17,230 bases of DNA, from NCBI GenBank assembly GCA_021846685.1, contig JAJZWL010000013.1:1-17230 (forward strand), read 5' to 3'. Both the position numbers and the translations under genes were made by a program. The notes beneath the pieces were generated by a model. The model saw nothing but the letters and a program-made list of their open reading frames with translations. It was not told the origin of the DNA and did not search any database. The DNA is from a bacterium. GTDB taxonomy: Bacteria > Patescibacteria > Dojkabacteria > JAKAPS01 > JAJZLI01. Of this stretch, positions 7,606 to 15,050 are shown in pieces (the stretch's first letter is position 1; each line of letters opens with the position of its first letter).

Positions 7606-9264
7606 ATGTCTCTGTGGAAGGTATATCCTCAAGAAGACATATCTCAATATAAGGATCTCAAGTTAGATGATCTTATTTCTAGGATACTTTTAAATAGAAA
7701 TATTTTACCATCTGATGTCCCATATTTTCTAGAATCAAATTATTTTTTTGATCCATTCAAATTTGATGGGATACAAAAGGCTATTGAACGAATAAGAAAA
7801 GCAGAAAAAACAAAAGAAAAGGTTGTTGTGTATGGCGATTATGATGTGGATGGAATCTGTGCAACTTCTATTGTTTGGGATTTTTTATATAATAAAATGC
7901 ACTGCAATATAGCTCCTTTTATTCCATCAAGATTTGTAGAAGGTTATGGTCTTTCTTCTTCAAAGATTAAAGAATTAGCTAAGGAAGGGGTCTCGCTTAT
8001 TATAACTGTAGATTGCGGCATAAGAGATTTGGAAAACGCAAGACTGGCAAAAAAATTAGGAATAGATCTTATTGTAACTGATCATCATTTAATAGCAGAT
8101 TCTCTTCCGGATAGCTTTGTAAATATTCATCCTGCATTAGGTTATAACAATCCTGAAATATGTGGAGCTGCTGTAGCATATAAACTTGTAACTGCATTAT
8201 CTCAAGATACAGTACATAATACTGATGAATATCTAGATTTAGTCGCATTAGCTACTGTTTGTGATGTATCAAAACTTATAGGAGAAAATCGTGCTTTTAT
8301 TAAAACAGGATTGGAAATTATTAATTCTAAACAAAGAGCAGGAATTGCATCTCTTTTAGAAGTCTCAAAACTTGATCGCGTGGATGTATATCATATAGGT
8401 TTTGTTATTGGTCCTAAAATAAATGCTTCCGGAAGATTAACAGATCCCATTTATTCTTTAAGATTACTTGCTACAAAAAATAAAAAAGCATCTGATAATC
8501 TTGCTAATAAACTAGATGCATTTAATATAGAGAGGCAAATTATGACGCGAGAAGCCGTAGAAGAATCTAAATTTCAATTAAATGATGAAGATTTTTTCAA
8601 TGTAGTTTATTCAGATAAGTGGGGTGAGGGAATAGTAGGTTTAATTGCAGGAAGATTGGTAGAGGAAACAGGGAAACCTACAATAGCATTAACTCTTAAT
8701 AAGGATGATGTATATATAGGTTCCGCAAGAAGTACTGAACGATATAACATAGTTGCGATGCTTGATTCTGCTAAAGATTTACTATTAAAATATGGAGGAC
8801 ATGAGGCTGCAGCAGGATTACAAATAAAAAAAGAAAATATAGATAAATTTAAAAAACATTCTAATGAATTTACTAAAAAGAAATTTAAAGGAAAAATTTC
8901 TGAAAAAATTATTAAAATTGATGGTGAAATATTATTAAAAGATATAAATTATAGTTTATTTTATAAACTTAATGCTTTAAAACCATTTGGAGTAGGAAAT
9001 CCTCAACCTGTTTTTGTTACATATTCTGCAATGGTTATGTCTGCAGTAAATCTTGGATCTTCTGATAAATTTGTTAAAATAAGGATCACTGATAAAAACA
9101 AAAATATTTTTATAGATACAGTTTGGTTTAATTCTATATATACTCCACAGGATATTGTGAAATTTTCATATATAGATATTGTCTTTACAATTAATGAAAA
9201 TGTATGGAATAACAAAAGTGAATTACAGTTAAAAGTTATAGATATTAAGGCTAGTGTAGTATAA
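7606..9264 (+). CDS. recJ: Single-stranded-DNA exonuclease RecJ
   Basis: RecJ is a 5'-to-3' single-strand exonuclease that prepares ends for RecA. The 552-residue DHH-superfamily protein has motif I VVYGDYDVDG (with the metal-binding Asp cluster), VDCGIRD, the TDHH motif, and the GAAVAYKL segment. The DHHA1 domain shows EGIVGLIAGRL, GSARST and GGHEAAAG, followed by a C-terminal OB-like domain (about residues 440-550, including PFGVGNPQPVF). The usual WHEGV is KWGEGIV here. The length is normal. ATG 7606 is 3 nt after the recA stop with no Shine-Dalgarno; the GDYDVDG segment about 75 residues in fits this start. Its TAA is embedded in a TATAAT (9260-9265) that could serve the next gene. Confidence 0.95.
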   Translation: MSLWKVYPQEDISQYKDLKLDDLISRILLNRNILPSDVPYFLESNYFFDPFKFDGIQKAIERIRKAEKTKEKVVVYGDYDVDGICATSIVWDFLYNKMHCNIAPFIPSRFVEGYGLSSSKIKELAKEGVSLIITVDCGIRDLENARLAKKLGIDLIVTDHHLIADSLPDSFVNIHPALGYNNPEICGAAVAYKLVTALSQDTVHNTDEYLDLVALATVCDVSKLIGENRAFIKTGLEIINSKQRAGIASLLEVSKLDRVDVYHIGFVIGPKINASGRLTDPIYSLRLLATKNKKASDNLANKLDAFNIERQIMTREAVEESKFQLNDEDFFNVVYSDKWGEGIVGLIAGRLVEETGKPTIALTLNKDDVYIGSARSTERYNIVAMLDSAKDLLLKYGGHEAAAGLQIKKENIDKFKKHSNEFTKKKFKGKISEKIIKIDGEILLKDINYSLFYKLNALKPFGVGNPQPVFVTYSAMVMSAVNLGSSDKFVKIRITDKNKNIFIDTVWFNSIYTPQDIVKFSYIDIVFTINENVWNNKSELQLKVIDIKASVV

Positions 9265-9265
9265 T
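9237..9265 (+). promoter_or_regulatory. Possible internal promoter for the RSH gene
   Basis: A perfect TATAAT (9260-9265) overlaps the recJ stop and ends 6 nt before the RSH ATG (9272), the same geometry as the other leaderless starts. The matching -35 position (9237-9242, TATAGA) is poor, 3 of 6. In DNA this AT-rich a TATAAT can occur by chance. Confidence 0.3.
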
Positions 9266-9271
9266 TTTAAT

Positions 9272-10954
9272 ATGGATAAATTAGAAAAAGTAAATTTTTC
9301 ATATCTTCTTGAAAAAATTAAAACTAAAAAAATCAAAATAGATATGCTTTTACTTCGAAAGGCTTATGGATTATTAGAAAAAAATAAAACTGAAGATGAA
9401 ATAAATAAATATATATCACGAGCTTTGATCTTAATCGAATATAATTCAGACCAGTCTCTTATTATTGCCTCTTTAATTGATTTTTCTATATATAATGAAG
9501 ACTTTATTGCTGCAAATTTCCCAGATAATTTTTTAAATATAAAAAAAGGATTCGATTGTGTAGATATCATTCTAAAAAAATCTGAAAATGTTGATAAACA
9601 AAATTTTGAAAGTTTAAGAAAATATCTTATATCATCTTGTATAGATGTAAGGGTGATGATTATAAAAATTGCTAGAAGATTATATGTTCTAAGATCTAAG
9701 AAAAATTATAATAAAGAATATATTTATAAATATGCACAAAGAACTATGGATATATATTCTCCAATATGTGAATATTTAGGATTAAACTCTATGAAAGGTG
9801 AAATAGATGATTTATCTTTTAAAATTTTATATCCTGATGAATTTTTATCTTTAAATAATACGTTATTTAAAGATAATAAGGAGGTTGAGATATATTCTGA
9901 AAAATTAGAAGATTACATATATAGAGAGCTTTCAAAGTTTAAAATAAAATCAAAAGTTTACAGTAGGGCAAAAAGTATAAGCAGTATTTATAAAAAAATA
10001 ATGAAGCAAAAGGGTTATTTTGATCCAGAATATGCATTACTTTTAAATGATCGTTTGGCGTTTACTATATTAGTAAATAATGTGGAACTTTGCTATAAGA
10101 CTTTAGGAATAATACATTCATTATTTCCATATATTTCGAAAAAATTTGACGATTATATTGCAAGACCAAAAGAAAATGGATTTAGATCACTACAGACCAC
10201 AGTTAATGCATTAGAGGACAGAATGGTAGAAATACAAATAAAAACTTATGAGATGAATGAATATAACGAATTTGGACCAGCATCTCATATTCTTTATAAA
10301 CGTGGTAATACAAAAAATAGAGTTAAAGATATTAATTGGGTTAAGGATGTATCTTTTTATAAAGGTAAGACATTTAATACTGAAACTCTTTTTAGTGATA
10401 AAATTTTCGTATTTACACCGCAATTCATGATTAAAGAATTAAGGGTAGGAAGCAATCCTATTGATTTTGCATATTCTGTACATACTCATATTGGGAATTC
10501 AATGAAAGGAGTTAAAGTAAACGGCAAATTAGTATCTTTAGATGCCCCATTATATTCAGGAGATGTTGTAGAGGTTATTACTGATAAAAATAATGTTTTA
10601 CCAAAAAAAGATTGGATAACAATAGCAAAACAAATATCAACAAAAAGAACGATAAGAAAATTTTTAAAAGATAATAACGAGAGTAATGAAGAGAATACTA
10701 TCTTATCAGATCAAAATAAATTAAATAATGAAAAAAAGAAAAGTATATTAAGATTAGATAAAAATGAAACTTTTGACAATATTTTAAATTTTGATAATAT
10801 AGCAGTAAAACTTTCAAAATGTTGTAATCCTACAGTAGAAGATGAAGTAGTAGGTAGGGTAGGTACTGAAGGAGTAATAAAGATTCATAAAAAAAATTGC
10901 TCTAAACTCCTAGTATCAAAAGAGAGTACTTTTAATTTTTCTTGGAATAAATAA
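9272..10954 (+). CDS. rel: RelA/SpoT (RSH) protein, hydrolase domain degenerate, no ACT domain
   Basis: RSH enzymes make and degrade (p)ppGpp, the stringent-response alarmone. The 560-residue order is N-terminal hydrolase-like domain (about 1-175), synthetase (about 220-345), TGS (about 375-440, FVFTPQ and GSNPIDFAYSVHTHIG) and a C-terminal zinc-finger-like domain (KCCNP...HKKNC: Cys517, Cys518, His539, Cys543). Full-length RSH is about 700-740 residues; the ACT/RRM end is absent. The hydrolase signatures are gone: where LLHDVVEDT is expected the protein reads LIDFSIYNE, and the usual LADRLHNMR is IARRLYVLR, losing the metal ligands. The synthetase keeps Asp260 (NDRLAFTI) and Glu320 (EIQIKT), and DYIARPKENGFRSL, but the conserved SLHTT is SLQTT. 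It is therefore probably a synthetase only, or a regulatory remnant. It starts 7 nt after recJ and ends 4 nt before def. Confidence 0.9.
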   Translation: MDKLEKVNFSYLLEKIKTKKIKIDMLLLRKAYGLLEKNKTEDEINKYISRALILIEYNSDQSLIIASLIDFSIYNEDFIAANFPDNFLNIKKGFDCVDIILKKSENVDKQNFESLRKYLISSCIDVRVMIIKIARRLYVLRSKKNYNKEYIYKYAQRTMDIYSPICEYLGLNSMKGEIDDLSFKILYPDEFLSLNNTLFKDNKEVEIYSEKLEDYIYRELSKFKIKSKVYSRAKSISSIYKKIMKQKGYFDPEYALLLNDRLAFTILVNNVELCYKTLGIIHSLFPYISKKFDDYIARPKENGFRSLQTTVNALEDRMVEIQIKTYEMNEYNEFGPASHILYKRGNTKNRVKDINWVKDVSFYKGKTFNTETLFSDKIFVFTPQFMIKELRVGSNPIDFAYSVHTHIGNSMKGVKVNGKLVSLDAPLYSGDVVEVITDKNNVLPKKDWITIAKQISTKRTIRKFLKDNNESNEENTILSDQNKLNNEKKKSILRLDKNETFDNILNFDNIAVKLSKCCNPTVEDEVVGRVGTEGVIKIHKKNCSKLLVSKESTFNFSWNK

Positions 10955-10958
10955 TGAT

Positions 10959-11468
10959 ATGAGTATAAAAATAATATTAGAAGGGAATCCTATTTTAAAG
11001 AGAAAATCATTACCTGTAAAAGTTTTCGATAAAAAATTAAGGATATTAGCTAAAGAAATGATTGATTATGGGAAATCAGTTGATAATTGTGTTGGACTTG
11101 CAGCAGTACAAGTAGGGGAACTTATTAGAATGAGTGTAATTTATGTTGATGATAATTGGGAGGTTATGGTTAATCCTAAACTTCTATTTCAAGATATTAA
11201 AAATTCTTATGAATGGGAAGGGTGTATGTCTCTTGAAGATGGGAATTTATTTGGAAGAGTAAAAAGACCCCATAAAGTTATAGTTGAGTATTTTAATGAA
11301 TATAATAAAAGAAGATCATATCAATTTGAGGGGTTTTATGCACATTTAATTCTTCATGAGATAGATCATATGAACGGATCTATGTTTTTAGATTTAATGA
11401 AAAAGCCATATAAACTGGTAAGTAATGATGATTTAGAAAAAATTTACAAAGAAAAAGATCCTGAATAA
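10959..11468 (+). CDS. def: Peptide deformylase
   Basis: It removes the formyl group from the initiator methionine of new proteins. All three family motifs are intact in 169 residues: GLAAVQVG (46-53, usual GxGLAAxQxG), EGCMS (87-91, with metal ligand Cys89) and HEIDHMNG (133-140, ligands His133 and His137, catalytic Glu134). The N-terminal GNPILKRKSLPV matches the family's opening. Insertions are few, close to the type 1 enzyme length. It is the last gene of the recA-recJ-RSH-def run, with ATG 10959 just 4 nt past the RSH stop and a likely terminator downstream at 11527-11570. Confidence 0.96.
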   Translation: MSIKIILEGNPILKRKSLPVKVFDKKLRILAKEMIDYGKSVDNCVGLAAVQVGELIRMSVIYVDDNWEVMVNPKLLFQDIKNSYEWEGCMSLEDGNLFGRVKRPHKVIVEYFNEYNKRRSYQFEGFYAHLILHEIDHMNGSMFLDLMKKPYKLVSNDDLEKIYKEKDPE

Positions 11469-11526
11469 TAGCTTTATATCGGGATTATTTAAGTATTTCT
11501 TCTAAATATATTGCATTTACAGTATT

Positions 11527-11570
11527 AAAGCGATATACTCAAAATTAATGTGTTAAGTATAGGCTTTTTT
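11527..11570 (+). terminator. Likely intrinsic terminator after def
   Basis: The left arm AAAGCGATATACT (11527-11539) pairs with AGTATAGGCTTT (11556-11567), with one internal mismatch or bulge and a long loop of about 16 nt. A T-run follows (11565-11570). The stem is short on G-C pairs and the loop is large, so the call is moderate. Confidence 0.5.
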
Positions 11571-11571
11571 A

Positions 11572-11600
11572 TTGTCGACATAAAAATTTCTATATATTAA
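11572..11600 (+). promoter_or_regulatory. Probable HU promoter
   Basis: TTGTCG (11572-11577) and, after 17 nt, TATTAA (11595-11600, 4 of 6); TATATT at 11593-11598 is an alternative with a 15-nt spacer. Transcription starting near 11607 would include the Shine-Dalgarno in a leader of about 22 nt. Confidence 0.4.
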
Positions 11601-11613
11601 GGCATATTATTTT

Positions 11614-11624
11614 AAGGAGGTGAT
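11614..11624 (+). promoter_or_regulatory. Full-length Shine-Dalgarno of HU
   Basis: AAGGAGGTGAT is complementary along its whole length to the usual 3' end of 16S rRNA. GGAGG ends 8 nt before ATG 11629. It settles the start and rules out the in-frame GTG at 11620, which is part of the Shine-Dalgarno itself. It is the only strong Shine-Dalgarno in the window. Confidence 0.9.
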
Positions 11625-11628
11625 AATT

Positions 11629-11901
11629 ATGTTAAAATTAGAATTAGTAAACCAAGTAGCTTCTATGACAGGTCTTACAAAAAAAGCAGCTAATGATGCA
11701 GTTGATGCATTTGTAGATACTGTAACATCTGCTTTGAAAAAAGGAGATGATGTTCTTATAACAGGTTTTGGTAAATTTGAAGTAAGAGTAAGATCTCAAA
11801 GAGAAGGTAGAAATCCTCAAACAGGAGCTAAAATTAGTATTCCTGCAACTAAAACACCTGCATTTAGAGCTGGTAAAGCACTTAAAGCAGCTGTTAAATA
11901 A
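11629..11901 (+). CDS. hup: HU-family DNA-binding protein
   Basis: HU is a small dimeric nucleoid protein that bends DNA without much sequence preference. The 90-residue protein has the expected form: helices over residues 1-40 (MLKLELVNQVASMTGLTKKA), then LITGFGKFEVRVR (43-55), the REGRNPQTG arm motif (58-66) with its intercalating Pro, and the C-terminal PAFRAGKALKAAV. Nothing is missing. Its perfect Shine-Dalgarno and separate promoter fit an abundant protein. It ends at a strong hairpin terminator shared with miaA. Confidence 0.97.
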   Translation: MLKLELVNQVASMTGLTKKAANDAVDAFVDTVTSALKKGDDVLITGFGKFEVRVRSQREGRNPQTGAKISIPATKTPAFRAGKALKAAVK

Positions 11902-11923
11902 GCTTGATCTCTTAGAAATAAGA

Positions 11924-11960
11924 ATAGAAAAAATCTCACTTAGAAGTGAGATTTTTCTAT
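11924..11960. terminator. Bidirectional intrinsic terminator between HU and miaA
   Basis: The left arm (11924-11940) and right arm (11945-11960) pair almost perfectly around a TAGA loop, with one extra A on the left. The core CTCACT/AGTGAG is flanked by A-runs and T-runs, so both strands carry a hairpin followed by a U-tract. The last six miaA codons lie in the right arm, and its stop codon (11942-11940) sits at the edge of the loop. Confidence 0.9.
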
Positions 11961-12794
11961 GTATTCTAAAATACTATCTTTAGACATTGTTTTTTTATCT
12001 AAAATATTATTTTGGAATGTAATTTGTTTTTTTATTAATTTATATGTAGCTTGATTAATTTTTTGTTCTAATTCTTCTTCACTTTTTATCTTACCATTTT
12101 TAAAATCTATTACTTGCAAATAACCTAAAATTTTCATTCCTGGATCATTTTCTTTAAATCCCATATCTAAAATACTAATGACTTCTTCTATTAAACCTTT
12201 CTGGATCATTTGGTGGGTTCTATATTCTATATTTTTAATGATGTCATTTTTGTTAATATCAATATTAAAAACAATATATTTAGGATCTATCTTCAATGGT
12301 TTCTTTTTATTATCTAATTTTTCAATATTAATATATCTTATGAGTCTTCTTATATTATTTTTATCAGAATTGTTTAAGTTATTATAAAATGTTAAATCCT
12401 TGTTTTTAAGTATTTCCCATAATTCTTCTTTACTTTTATCTTCTAGAGGTATTATTTTTTTAGATTTTTTATAATTGATGTTATATATTAAGCTTTGTAT
12501 ATAAAAATTTGTGCCTCCGGTAATGATAGCTACTTTTCCTTGAGATTCTATCTCCTTTATAGCCTTTAAAGAGTCTTTTTTGAAATTATAAACATTATAT
12601 GTTTCATTAGGATTAATAAGATCTATAAGATGAGTTTTAACGTCAGAGAAAAGTTCTTTATTAGTTCCTATATTAAGGTATCTGTATACTTGTCTGGAGT
12701 CAGCACTCACAATTTCTCCATTTATTTTTTTTGAAATTTCGTAAGCTAGATTACTTTTTCCTGAACCTGTTGGCCCAAGTATTACTATTCTCAT
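11940..12794 (-). CDS. miaA: tRNA dimethylallyltransferase MiaA
   Basis: MiaA adds a dimethylallyl group to A37 of tRNAs that read codons starting with U. The 284-residue protein is a little shorter than the usual 300-plus. The P-loop is GPTGSGKS (7-14; typically GPTASGK), then SADSRQVYR (30-38; usually DSMQVY), THLIDLINPNETYNVYNF (54-71), GGTNFYIQSLIY (93-104), and NIRRLIRYI (147-155). A shortened insert domain and IKKQITFQNN (254-263) complete it. ATG 12794 lies 2 nt after the slipin stop on the same strand, so the two are likely cotranscribed. No Shine-Dalgarno is present. The 3' end is built into the shared terminator hairpin. Confidence 0.93.
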   Translation of the reverse strand: MRIVILGPTGSGKSNLAYEISKKINGEIVSADSRQVYRYLNIGTNKELFSDVKTHLIDLINPNETYNVYNFKKDSLKAIKEIESQGKVAIITGGTNFYIQSLIYNINYKKSKKIIPLEDKSKEELWEILKNKDLTFYNNLNNSDKNNIRRLIRYINIEKLDNKKKPLKIDPKYIVFNIDINKNDIIKNIEYRTHQMIQKGLIEEVISILDMGFKENDPGMKILGYLQVIDFKNGKIKSEEELEQKINQATYKLIKKQITFQNNILDKKTMSKDSILEYIEKSHF

Positions 12795-12796
12795 AA

Positions 12797-13738
12797 TTAA
12801 TCTATTTTATTTTCTGTTTTATTTTCTATTTTGTTAATTTGAGATTTCTTTTTTTCTGCTTTTTGATATTCTTGCAATCCTACAATTCCTCCTAGGTTCA
12901 TTGTATCTGCAGCAGATGAAGGTACTATTATCAAAGCTCCTTTTTCTTTTAACCCTTCAAATAGCATGTTCATAGCTCTAAGATGCATGGCTGTTGGATT
13001 ATCAGCATATTTTCTTCCTGCTTCCATAAAACTATCTGCTATGATTTTTTCTGAATCTCCTAATATGACTCTAGCATCTCTTTCTCTCTCAGCTTGAGCT
13101 TTTTGACTCATAGCATTTTGAAGGTTTTCAGGAATAATAACATCTCTAAGTTCTACTGATATTACGGTAATTCCCCAAGGAGTAACCCTTTTTGATATTA
13201 TTTCTTGTAAACTTAAATCAATAGCCTCTCTGTCTGAGAGTATTGTTGCTAATTCAGATTTTCCTATCATATCTCTAAGTGCAGTTTGAGCTGCAAGACC
13301 TGCAGATTCTTTATAATTAGCAACTTGTAGAGCTGCATCTTTTGGATTATTAACTTTCCAAAAAAGAATTGCTTCAACAGATACAGGGACACTATCTTTA
13401 GTAAGAGTTTGTTCAGCCCTAATTGGGGTTGATACAGTTCTTAAGTCAACCCAATATGCAATTGTTTCTATTATAGGAATAATAAAAAATATTCCTGGAC
13501 CTTTGATTCTACTATATTTCCCTAATTTTAGAATTACTACTCTTTCCCATTCAGAAGCAGCTCTTACTGCTAAAGACACTATTCTAGCTAATATAAATAC
13601 TAATATAATCCAAACTAAACCTACATATATATTTGCAATTATAATAGGTGTAGAGATTATTAATCCCAAAATAAAAACCACAAAAAATAACAAAATGGAA
13701 ATAGGACTTGATTTTGGAGAAGTTGATGTTGAATTCAT
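12797..13738 (-). CDS. Slipin/stomatin-type SPFH membrane protein
   Basis: SPFH proteins form membrane-attached oligomers that organise membrane domains. The 313-residue protein has two hydrophobic stretches (about 13-35 and 37-55), typical of the hairpin anchor. The SPFH domain follows (about 64-200): WERVVILKLGKYSRIKGPG, DLRTVSTPIRAEQTLTKDSVPVSVEA, TALRDMIGKSELATILSDRE and WGITVISVELRDVIIP. A helical region (AMSQKAQAERERDARVILGDSEK) and a Lys/Asn-rich tail of about 20 residues end it. The usual partner NfeD protease is not adjacent. ATG 13738 is chosen over the in-frame ATG at 13801, because a perfect TATAAT lies 6 nt upstream of 13738, inside what would otherwise be coding sequence. miaA follows 2 nt after the stop; the two functions have no obvious link. 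Confidence 0.9.
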   Translation of the reverse strand: MNSTSTSPKSSPISILLFFVVFILGLIISTPIIIANIYVGLVWIILVFILARIVSLAVRAASEWERVVILKLGKYSRIKGPGIFFIIPIIETIAYWVDLRTVSTPIRAEQTLTKDSVPVSVEAILFWKVNNPKDAALQVANYKESAGLAAQTALRDMIGKSELATILSDREAIDLSLQEIISKRVTPWGITVISVELRDVIIPENLQNAMSQKAQAERERDARVILGDSEKIIADSFMEAGRKYADNPTAMHLRAMNMLFEGLKEKGALIIVPSSAADTMNLGGIVGLQEYQKAEKKKSQINKIENKTENKID

Positions 13739-13744
13739 GATTTT

Positions 13745-13773
13745 ATTATATATTATTAGTATATATAAATCTA
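13745..13773 (-). promoter_or_regulatory. Promoter for slipin-miaA, leaderless type
   Basis: On the minus strand a perfect TATAAT (13750 down to 13745) lies 6 nt before ATG 13738. The -35 position 17 nt away reads TAGATT, a weak match of 3 of 6. Confidence 0.5.
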
Positions 13774-13845
13774 TGCTGTATAGTATAGTGTTATTCCACA
13801 TTGTATTTTATTCTGAATTTATATTTTCTATTAAATTAAATGTAT

Positions 13846-13874
13846 TTAATAATCATAAATAATTGTGATACAAT
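13846..13874 (+). promoter_or_regulatory. Probable galE promoter
   Basis: TTAATA (13846-13851, 4 of 6), a 17-nt spacer, and TACAAT (13869-13874, 5 of 6) preceded by TGA, an extended -10. The start near 13881 leaves a leader of about 25 nt without Shine-Dalgarno. TAAGAT (13892-13897), in the leaderless position, is an alternative -10. Confidence 0.5.
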
Positions 13875-13905
13875 TAAAGGCGTTATTTTATTAAGATTAT
13901 AAATA

Positions 13906-14913
13906 ATGCATAATAAGCAGATATTAGTTCTTGGAGGAGCGGGTTATATTGGATCTCATATTACAGAAAGGCTTAGTGCAAAAGGGTATAAAGTTATTGT
14001 TCTTGATAATCTATATTCTGGACATATTAAATCAATTGATTATTTGGAAGATAGGGTTATTATTGCAGATATAACTCAAAAGACTTTACATGAAGTACAT
14101 GAAAGATTCGGGAAAATCGATGGAATAATACATTTTGCAGGGTATATAGAAGTTGGAGAATCTATGAAAAATCCATACAAATATATACAAAATAATATAT
14201 CAAGATCTGCTGAAATTTTAGAGTTTATGAAAGATGCAGATATAAGAAGTTTGGTATTTTCTTCTTCTGCAGCAGTATATGGTGATAAGAATAAAGGAAA
14301 AATTACTGAAAGAACTAGGAAAAAACCAATTAATGTATATGGACTTACTAAATCTGTATTTGAAGATATACTTTTTCACTATGATAATATATTTGGGGTG
14401 AAGTCTATTTGTTTGAGATATTTTAATGCGGCAGGTGCTTCTCATTTTAGAAATATAGGAGAAGATCATCCAAATGAAAGCCACCTTATTCCATTAGTTC
14501 TTAAGACTGCTCTTGGACAAAGAGACACTATTAATATATATGGAGATGATTATGATACCCCAGATGGAACATGTATTAGAGACTATATACATGTAGATGA
14601 TCTGGCAGAAGCTCATATATTTGCCTTAGAAACTCTCATGGAAAAACAACAAAATCATATTTTTAATCTTGGAGTAGGAAGGGGTTATTCAATAAAAGAA
14701 ATAATTGATATTTCTAAAAAAATAACAAAAATAGATATACCATCAAAAATCGCAGATAGAAGAGAGGGAGATCCAGCTATACTTGTAGCGGATTGTGACC
14801 TTATATTTCAAAAATTAGGTTGGAAAGCAAAGTATGATATTAATGATATAATCAAAACAGCGTGGAATTGGCATAGTAAAAACCCTGAAGGTTTTAAAGA
14901 TTTGAAAAAATAA
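13906..14913 (+). CDS. galE: UDP-glucose 4-epimerase GalE
   Basis: It interconverts UDP-glucose and UDP-galactose with bound NAD, supplying sugars for surface polysaccharides or galactose use. The 335-residue extended short-chain dehydrogenase has the NAD-binding GGAGYIGSH (10-18), LDNLYSGH (33-40), the IIHFAGYIEVGES segment (74-86; usually HFAA), SSSAAVYG (119-126) and catalytic Tyr145-x-x-x-Lys149 (YGLTK). Substrate segments LRYFNAAGA (170-178), DGTCIRDYIHVDDLAEAH (220-237) and NLGVGRGYS (254-262) are standard. Ser120 or Ser121 provides the catalytic Ser. Length and order are normal. It stands alone, divergent from slipin; no other sugar-nucleotide gene is in view, so the destination of its product is not evident. 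Confidence 0.95.
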   Translation: MHNKQILVLGGAGYIGSHITERLSAKGYKVIVLDNLYSGHIKSIDYLEDRVIIADITQKTLHEVHERFGKIDGIIHFAGYIEVGESMKNPYKYIQNNISRSAEILEFMKDADIRSLVFSSSAAVYGDKNKGKITERTRKKPINVYGLTKSVFEDILFHYDNIFGVKSICLRYFNAAGASHFRNIGEDHPNESHLIPLVLKTALGQRDTINIYGDDYDTPDGTCIRDYIHVDDLAEAHIFALETLMEKQQNHIFNLGVGRGYSIKEIIDISKKITKIDIPSKIADRREGDPAILVADCDLIFQKLGWKAKYDINDIIKTAWNWHSKNPEGFKDLKK

Positions 14914-15012
14914 AGAATCTAATAAATTCAATACATAAAACTCCTATTTTTTATATTTTTAGATAAATATTAAGGCTATGAGAATAGTTCATAATTAAAC
15001 TTATTTATTCTA

Positions 15013-15041
15013 TTTACTTTTATATACTATGCGAATATAAT
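15013..15041 (+). promoter_or_regulatory. Promoter for response regulator-prfB, near-leaderless
   Basis: TTTACT (15013-15018, 4 of 6), a 17-nt spacer and a perfect TATAAT (15036-15041). The ATG at 15051 is 9 nt beyond the -10, with no Shine-Dalgarno. Confidence 0.6.
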
Positions 15042-15050
15042 TCTTTATAC

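Noticed and set aside
11469..11628. Small RNA or tRNA in the def-HU gap
   Set aside because: No cloverleaf or tRNA-like T-loop is visible; the gap is explained by a terminator, a promoter and the HU leader.
13503..13862. Plus-strand open frame antisense to slipin
   Set aside because: It overlaps a clear SPFH-family gene and has no recognisable domain or ribosome-binding signal.
14953..14970. Hairpin ATATTT/AAATAT downstream of galE as a terminator
   Set aside because: Only six A-T pairs and no T-run; expected by chance in DNA this AT-rich. No other clear terminator is visible in 14914-15050.
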